This document shows, one piece after another, positions 42,558 to 45,293 of a stretch of DNA of 45,293 nucleotides (position 1 is the first letter of the stretch; every line of letters begins with the position of its first letter). The notes under the pieces were generated by a model. That model was not told where the DNA came from, did not search any database, and was given only the letters and a program-made list of their open reading frames with translations. Source of the DNA: Coxiellaceae bacterium (lineage in GTDB: Bacteria; Pseudomonadota; Gammaproteobacteria; Comchoanobacterales; Comchoanobacteraceae); the NCBI GenBank assembly GCA_902603055.1, contig CACKTD010000007.1, forward strand, positions 1 through 45,293, in the 5' to 3' direction. Made by a program: the position numbers and the translations under genes.

Positions 42558-43337
42558 ATGATGATTTTCGGTAAATTGTTTGGCGCAATTTTTGGCTTTT
42601 TTCTCGGCTGTCCAATCGGCCTTGGATTATTTGGTCTTGTCTTAGGTGGATGGTATGGACACCGACTAGACTCTTCCATTAGTAAAATGACTTGGGTAAG
42701 ATCTGGCTTCCAATTTAATACACGTAATCTCATTAAAGACCGATTCAATAAATCCATTTTCAGTATTATAGGTTTTATTGCAAAAGCTGATGGTAAAGTT
42801 GATTCTAAAGAAATTCAATTAGCCAAAAAAATTATGATGCGACTTGGTTTAAAAACACCATCTGAACAACAAAAAGCAATCCGTGCTTTTAACTTGGGAA
42901 AATCATTACAATTCAATCTAGACCAACAGTTACAATTGATCATTATGTTGTCATTAAATAACAAACAACTCGTTGATCAATTCATGCGCATAATTACTGA
43001 AGCTGCGTGTATTGATGGAAACATTCATCCACAAAAACAAATTATTCTTGATCATATACGCTCTAAACTTTACGGTTTTGGTTATCAGCGTCATCAAACA
43101 AACTCGCCTTTTACATCCTTTAATTCAGTCAATGAAGACTTTAAATTACTAGGTGTAGAACCAAAATCATCTGAAAAAGAAATTAAAACGGCATATAAAA
43201 GACTCATGGGAAAGTACCATCCTGATCGACTTGAAGCAAAAGGGGCTAATGAAGCACAAATTAAAGAAGCAACTGCAAAAACTCAAAAAATAAAAGCAGC
43301 ATATGAACGCATTATGCAAACTCAACAAACTACCTAA
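42558..43337 (+). CDS. djlA: DjlA-type J-domain membrane co-chaperone
   Basis: This 259-residue protein has an N-terminal membrane anchor (MIFGKLFGAIFGFFLGCPIG), a GxxxG-rich segment typical of DjlA, the TerB-like helical domain (KADGKVDSKEIQLAKKIMM, then ACIDGNIHPQKQIIL) and a C-terminal J domain with the HPD tripeptide in KYHPDRLEAKG. It stimulates DnaK. I took the start in the MM pair at 42558 because DjlA begins close to the anchor. The longer ATG at 42492 adds 22 residues of no known match. It overlaps the convergent hydratase gene by 4 nt. Confidence 0.88.
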   Translation: MMIFGKLFGAIFGFFLGCPIGLGLFGLVLGGWYGHRLDSSISKMTWVRSGFQFNTRNLIKDRFNKSIFSIIGFIAKADGKVDSKEIQLAKKIMMRLGLKTPSEQQKAIRAFNLGKSLQFNLDQQLQLIIMLSLNNKQLVDQFMRIITEAACIDGNIHPQKQIILDHIRSKLYGFGYQRHQTNSPFTSFNSVNEDFKLLGVEPKSSEKEIKTAYKRLMGKYHPDRLEAKGANEAQIKEATAKTQKIKAAYERIMQTQQTT

Positions 43338-44134
43338 TTTTTAAATTTAGGCGCTCTTTTTTCTAAAAATGCTTGGACACCCTCAATAAAATCATCACTT
43401 TCTAGACACATTCTAAAAAAATCCATCTCATCTTGGGATTGATATTCAAAACTCTGATCAAGGCTTGATCTTAACAAACGCTTGGTTAATACCATCGATC
43501 GATGACTCCACAGAGACATTTTCTGGATCATTCCATCAACTACCTGATTTAAATCCTTTGCATCAACAAGCTCACTTGCAAACCCCAGATTGTAAGCATC
43601 CTGTGCATTTAACCGCTGGCCCAATAATGCAAAAGAAAGTGCTCTTTTCAAACCTATTGTTTGTGTTAGTAACTTAGATGTTAAACCATCCGGAGTTAAA
43701 GCGAGATTTAAATAGGCTAAATCAACTTTACTTTTAGTACTCATCACAATAATATCACACGCTAACATCAGCCCTATTCCAAATCCTGCAACTGATCCAT
43801 TTACTTTTGCAATTATGGGTATAGGACACTTTATCATTGCATGCATCATCTCATGTACTTCATTCATAATAGGCTTCATTTGCGCCTGTCGGGCAGCACC
43901 TGATAACTTTAAGAGCTTAAAGACCTGGACATCACCTCCCACCATAAAGTGTGGGCCAGTTGACTCTAATACAAACATCTTAACACCTTGGTGTGCGTAC
44001 TTTTTAAAAATCAGTGTCAAGCGTTTAACAATTTCTTCGTTGAGGGCATTATTAGCATCTGGACGATTGATGGTGATAATACCAGCATCTCCACTCTTTT
44101 TATATAAAACTACACCCGAATTCATTTGACTCAT
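43334..44134 (-). CDS. Enoyl-CoA hydratase/isomerase family protein
   Basis: This 266-residue crotonase-fold protein has the family pattern GIITINRPDANNALNEEI near residue 18, the oxyanion-hole stretch HFMVGGDVQVF (usually GxGFCAGAD) and CPIPIIAKVNGSVAGFGIGLMLACD. The helix region LTPDGLTSKLLTQTIGLKRA includes the position of the hydratase Glu, here Asp in TPDG, so the reaction may not be standard hydration. The C-terminal KRAPKFKN is usual. It may take part in fatty-acid or other acyl-CoA degradation. It is followed by idi on the same strand, 27 nt away. Confidence 0.85.
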   Translation of the reverse strand: MSQMNSGVVLYKKSGDAGIITINRPDANNALNEEIVKRLTLIFKKYAHQGVKMFVLESTGPHFMVGGDVQVFKLLKLSGAARQAQMKPIMNEVHEMMHAMIKCPIPIIAKVNGSVAGFGIGLMLACDIIVMSTKSKVDLAYLNLALTPDGLTSKLLTQTIGLKRALSFALLGQRLNAQDAYNLGFASELVDAKDLNQVVDGMIQKMSLWSHRSMVLTKRLLRSSLDQSFEYQSQDEMDFFRMCLESDDFIEGVQAFLEKRAPKFKN

Positions 44135-44161
44135 AGTATAATTTTAGACTGCTTTTGATAT

Positions 44162-44707
44162 TTAGGCGAATATCCTATTTAAATGGACATTCACTTGCTT
44201 TAAAACATTCAGCAACCAAGGTGTATATTTAGCTGGATTTTCTTTTATTTTAGTTTGTAAGTCATACCATTCGACCCATTTCACGAGAACGATTTCAGAT
44301 TTATTAAAATCAAACTTCTCTTGATCGCAAAAGCCGACAAATAGATGGTCAATCTCATTTTCATAACCCTTATCATCAGTAGCAACTTTATAATCTATAC
44401 AATCAATATATTGTAAGGGCAGGTCTAAACCTAACTCCTCTTTGAGTCTTCGATTGGCAGCTTGTAAAGAGGACTCTCCAGGAATAGGATGACTGCAACA
44501 GCTATTAGACCATAAACTTCCTGTATGGTATTTATCGGGATGCCTCTTTTGAATGAGTGTTTGAATTTCATTACCCACTTTTCTTAGTAGGATAATGGAA
44601 AAAGCGCGATGTCTTAAGCCATCAATATGTGCTTTTAATTTTTCGCATTGTCCGACGACTTCATCATATCGGTTGACTAGTATGACATCATTAGTAGATT
44701 TTACCAT
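44162..44707 (-). CDS. idi: Isopentenyl-diphosphate delta-isomerase, type 1
   Basis: IDI-1 interconverts IPP and DMAPP. It is 181 residues, a Nudix-like fold. Catalytic Cys is in WSNSCCSHP (residues 70/71), catalytic Glu in the YENEIDHLFVG stretch (116/118), and the metal and Nudix residues in the RRLKEELGL region. In Legionella and Coxiella, IDI is part of the mevalonate route, where it is needed to make DMAPP; whether this organism uses that route is not shown here. Its ATG overlaps the upstream gene's TAA by one base. Confidence 0.92.
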   Translation of the reverse strand: MVKSTNDVILVNRYDEVVGQCEKLKAHIDGLRHRAFSIILLRKVGNEIQTLIQKRHPDKYHTGSLWSNSCCSHPIPGESSLQAANRRLKEELGLDLPLQYIDCIDYKVATDDKGYENEIDHLFVGFCDQEKFDFNKSEIVLVKWVEWYDLQTKIKENPAKYTPWLLNVLKQVNVHLNRIFA

Positions 44708-45228
44708 TAAACTTTCAGTCCTGATTTAAATTGTTGATCCCAGTGATCAATGAGGTCTGTTAATGTATTTGACAATACATCATATAGTATTAAGTTAAAG
44801 GCAAAAATTGCAAATAAAAATAATAAGTTTAATGGGATATCCAGGGCTAAAGAGGCCAACGGATTGATAATGAAAATGACTAAATTTATTACACTTAATA
44901 TCGATAATGTTGTTGCTATGATTACAGACGAAGGGTCAAATGGTTCTAATACCTCTAAAAATGTAATCCGAGATTCGTTTGGCTCACTCTTGGTTTCATA
45001 AGTGTAATAAGGATATTTCTCAACTTCATCATATAATAATGATCTGGACTTTATTGGTATACCACTAACAGAATCATCATCTTTTTCATCTAAAATAGGC
45101 GTTCCCATAAACTTGAATCTAGGATGCTCTTTAATTTGTGATGATTGCTTAAAGAATTCCTGATTCAAATTCAACTTACTTGTGGAAAGCTTATCTTTAG
45201 AATACTGAGGTTGTTGATCTGGCGTCAT
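44707..45228 (-). CDS. Unknown two-segment membrane protein upstream of idi
   Basis: This 173-residue protein has a soluble N-terminus of about 98 residues (Gln/Ser/Lys-rich), two hydrophobic segments (about 100-122 and 130-150) and a short polar tail. It is not recognised. The stop overlaps the idi start by one base, so it is read with idi. No Shine-Dalgarno is seen at the ATG, but a promoter with correct spacing lies upstream. The stretch YYTYETKSEPNESRITFL resembles a stretch in the protein at 36001 (YLYRDEEESTTRIKFL), weakly. Confidence 0.55.
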   Translation of the reverse strand: MTPDQQPQYSKDKLSTSKLNLNQEFFKQSSQIKEHPRFKFMGTPILDEKDDDSVSGIPIKSRSLLYDEVEKYPYYTYETKSEPNESRITFLEVLEPFDPSSVIIATTLSILSVINLVIFIINPLASLALDIPLNLLFLFAIFAFNLILYDVLSNTLTDLIDHWDQQFKSGLKV

Positions 45229-45252
45229 TGCATATGGTGTATTAGATAATTT

Positions 45253-45281
45253 TGTATACTCAAGAAAAATTTGGTTGTCAC
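45253..45281 (-). promoter_or_regulatory. Promoter of the membrane protein-idi operon
   Basis: On the minus strand, GTGACA (45276-45281, 5 of 6), a 17-nt spacer and TATACA (45253-45258) precede the ATG at 45228 by 24 nt. No Shine-Dalgarno is visible in that leader. Confidence 0.55.
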
Positions 45282-45293
45282 TATCACAAATAT

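Overview
The window is an AT-rich stretch of a gammaproteobacterial chromosome, densely packed and mostly housekeeping. The gene set (RNase P RNA, tmRNA, FeoABC, HemDXY, a type 1 isopentenyl-diphosphate isomerase beside a polyprenyl synthase gene elsewhere in the window, DjlA, ETF/ETF-QO) fits the Legionella/Coxiella side of the Gammaproteobacteria. That placement is inference: no rRNA is present. Two features suggest a host-associated lifestyle. One is a protein carrying the motif series of the Legionella Wip phosphatase-type effectors. The other is a very large BspA-type leucine-rich-repeat protein, followed by membrane proteins of which one has a U-box-like segment.

Layout. 1-3.9 kb: the tail of a proline-rich gene, the ABC-F ATPase uup, a small membrane protein and a CPA2 antiporter. 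3.9-8.2 kb (minus strand): rnpB, a CADD/PqqC-like putative p-aminobenzoate synthase, and an operon of two unknown membrane proteins plus a glutathionyl-hydroquinone reductase that ends in a clear terminator. 8-12.8 kb (minus): feoABC for ferrous iron, ssb, an MFS transporter and an unknown gene. 12.8-23.7 kb (plus): pcnB, folK, a lipase-like hydrolase, acnA, ybgC, a polyprenyl synthase gene, a rubredoxin-reductase-like flavoprotein, xseB, a 50-residue lipoprotein and uvrA. 23.7-26.4 kb (minus): hemD-hemX-hemY. 26.5-30.9 kb: a short-chain reductase and the divergent ETF-QO and etfBA genes, which together feed fatty-acid-derived electrons to quinone. 31-36.9 kb (plus): the LRR giant, tmRNA and two lineage-specific membrane proteins. 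37-45.3 kb: terC, an unknown gene, leuS, the Wip-like gene, djlA, an enoyl-CoA hydratase-family gene, idi and a last membrane protein.

The strongest leads are as follows. (1) The Wip-like protein is degenerate at the first metal motif and has a C-terminal tail resembling both a Dot/Icm E-block and a bipartite nuclear localisation signal. (2) The CADD-like protein keeps every iron ligand and also the Tyr/Lys pair proposed to be consumed in p-aminobenzoate synthesis. (3) The LRR protein has about 34 repeats in two blocks. (4) A membrane protein has a possible U-box-like C-terminus. (5) Five genes have -10-like elements exactly 6 nt before a start codon with no Shine-Dalgarno, which suggests leaderless transcripts. 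(6) Five convergent gene junctions have almost no space, and three share interlocked stop codons. No CRISPR array, insertion sequence, integrase or tRNA gene was found. No gene-free stretch exceeds 300 bases apart from the two RNA genes.
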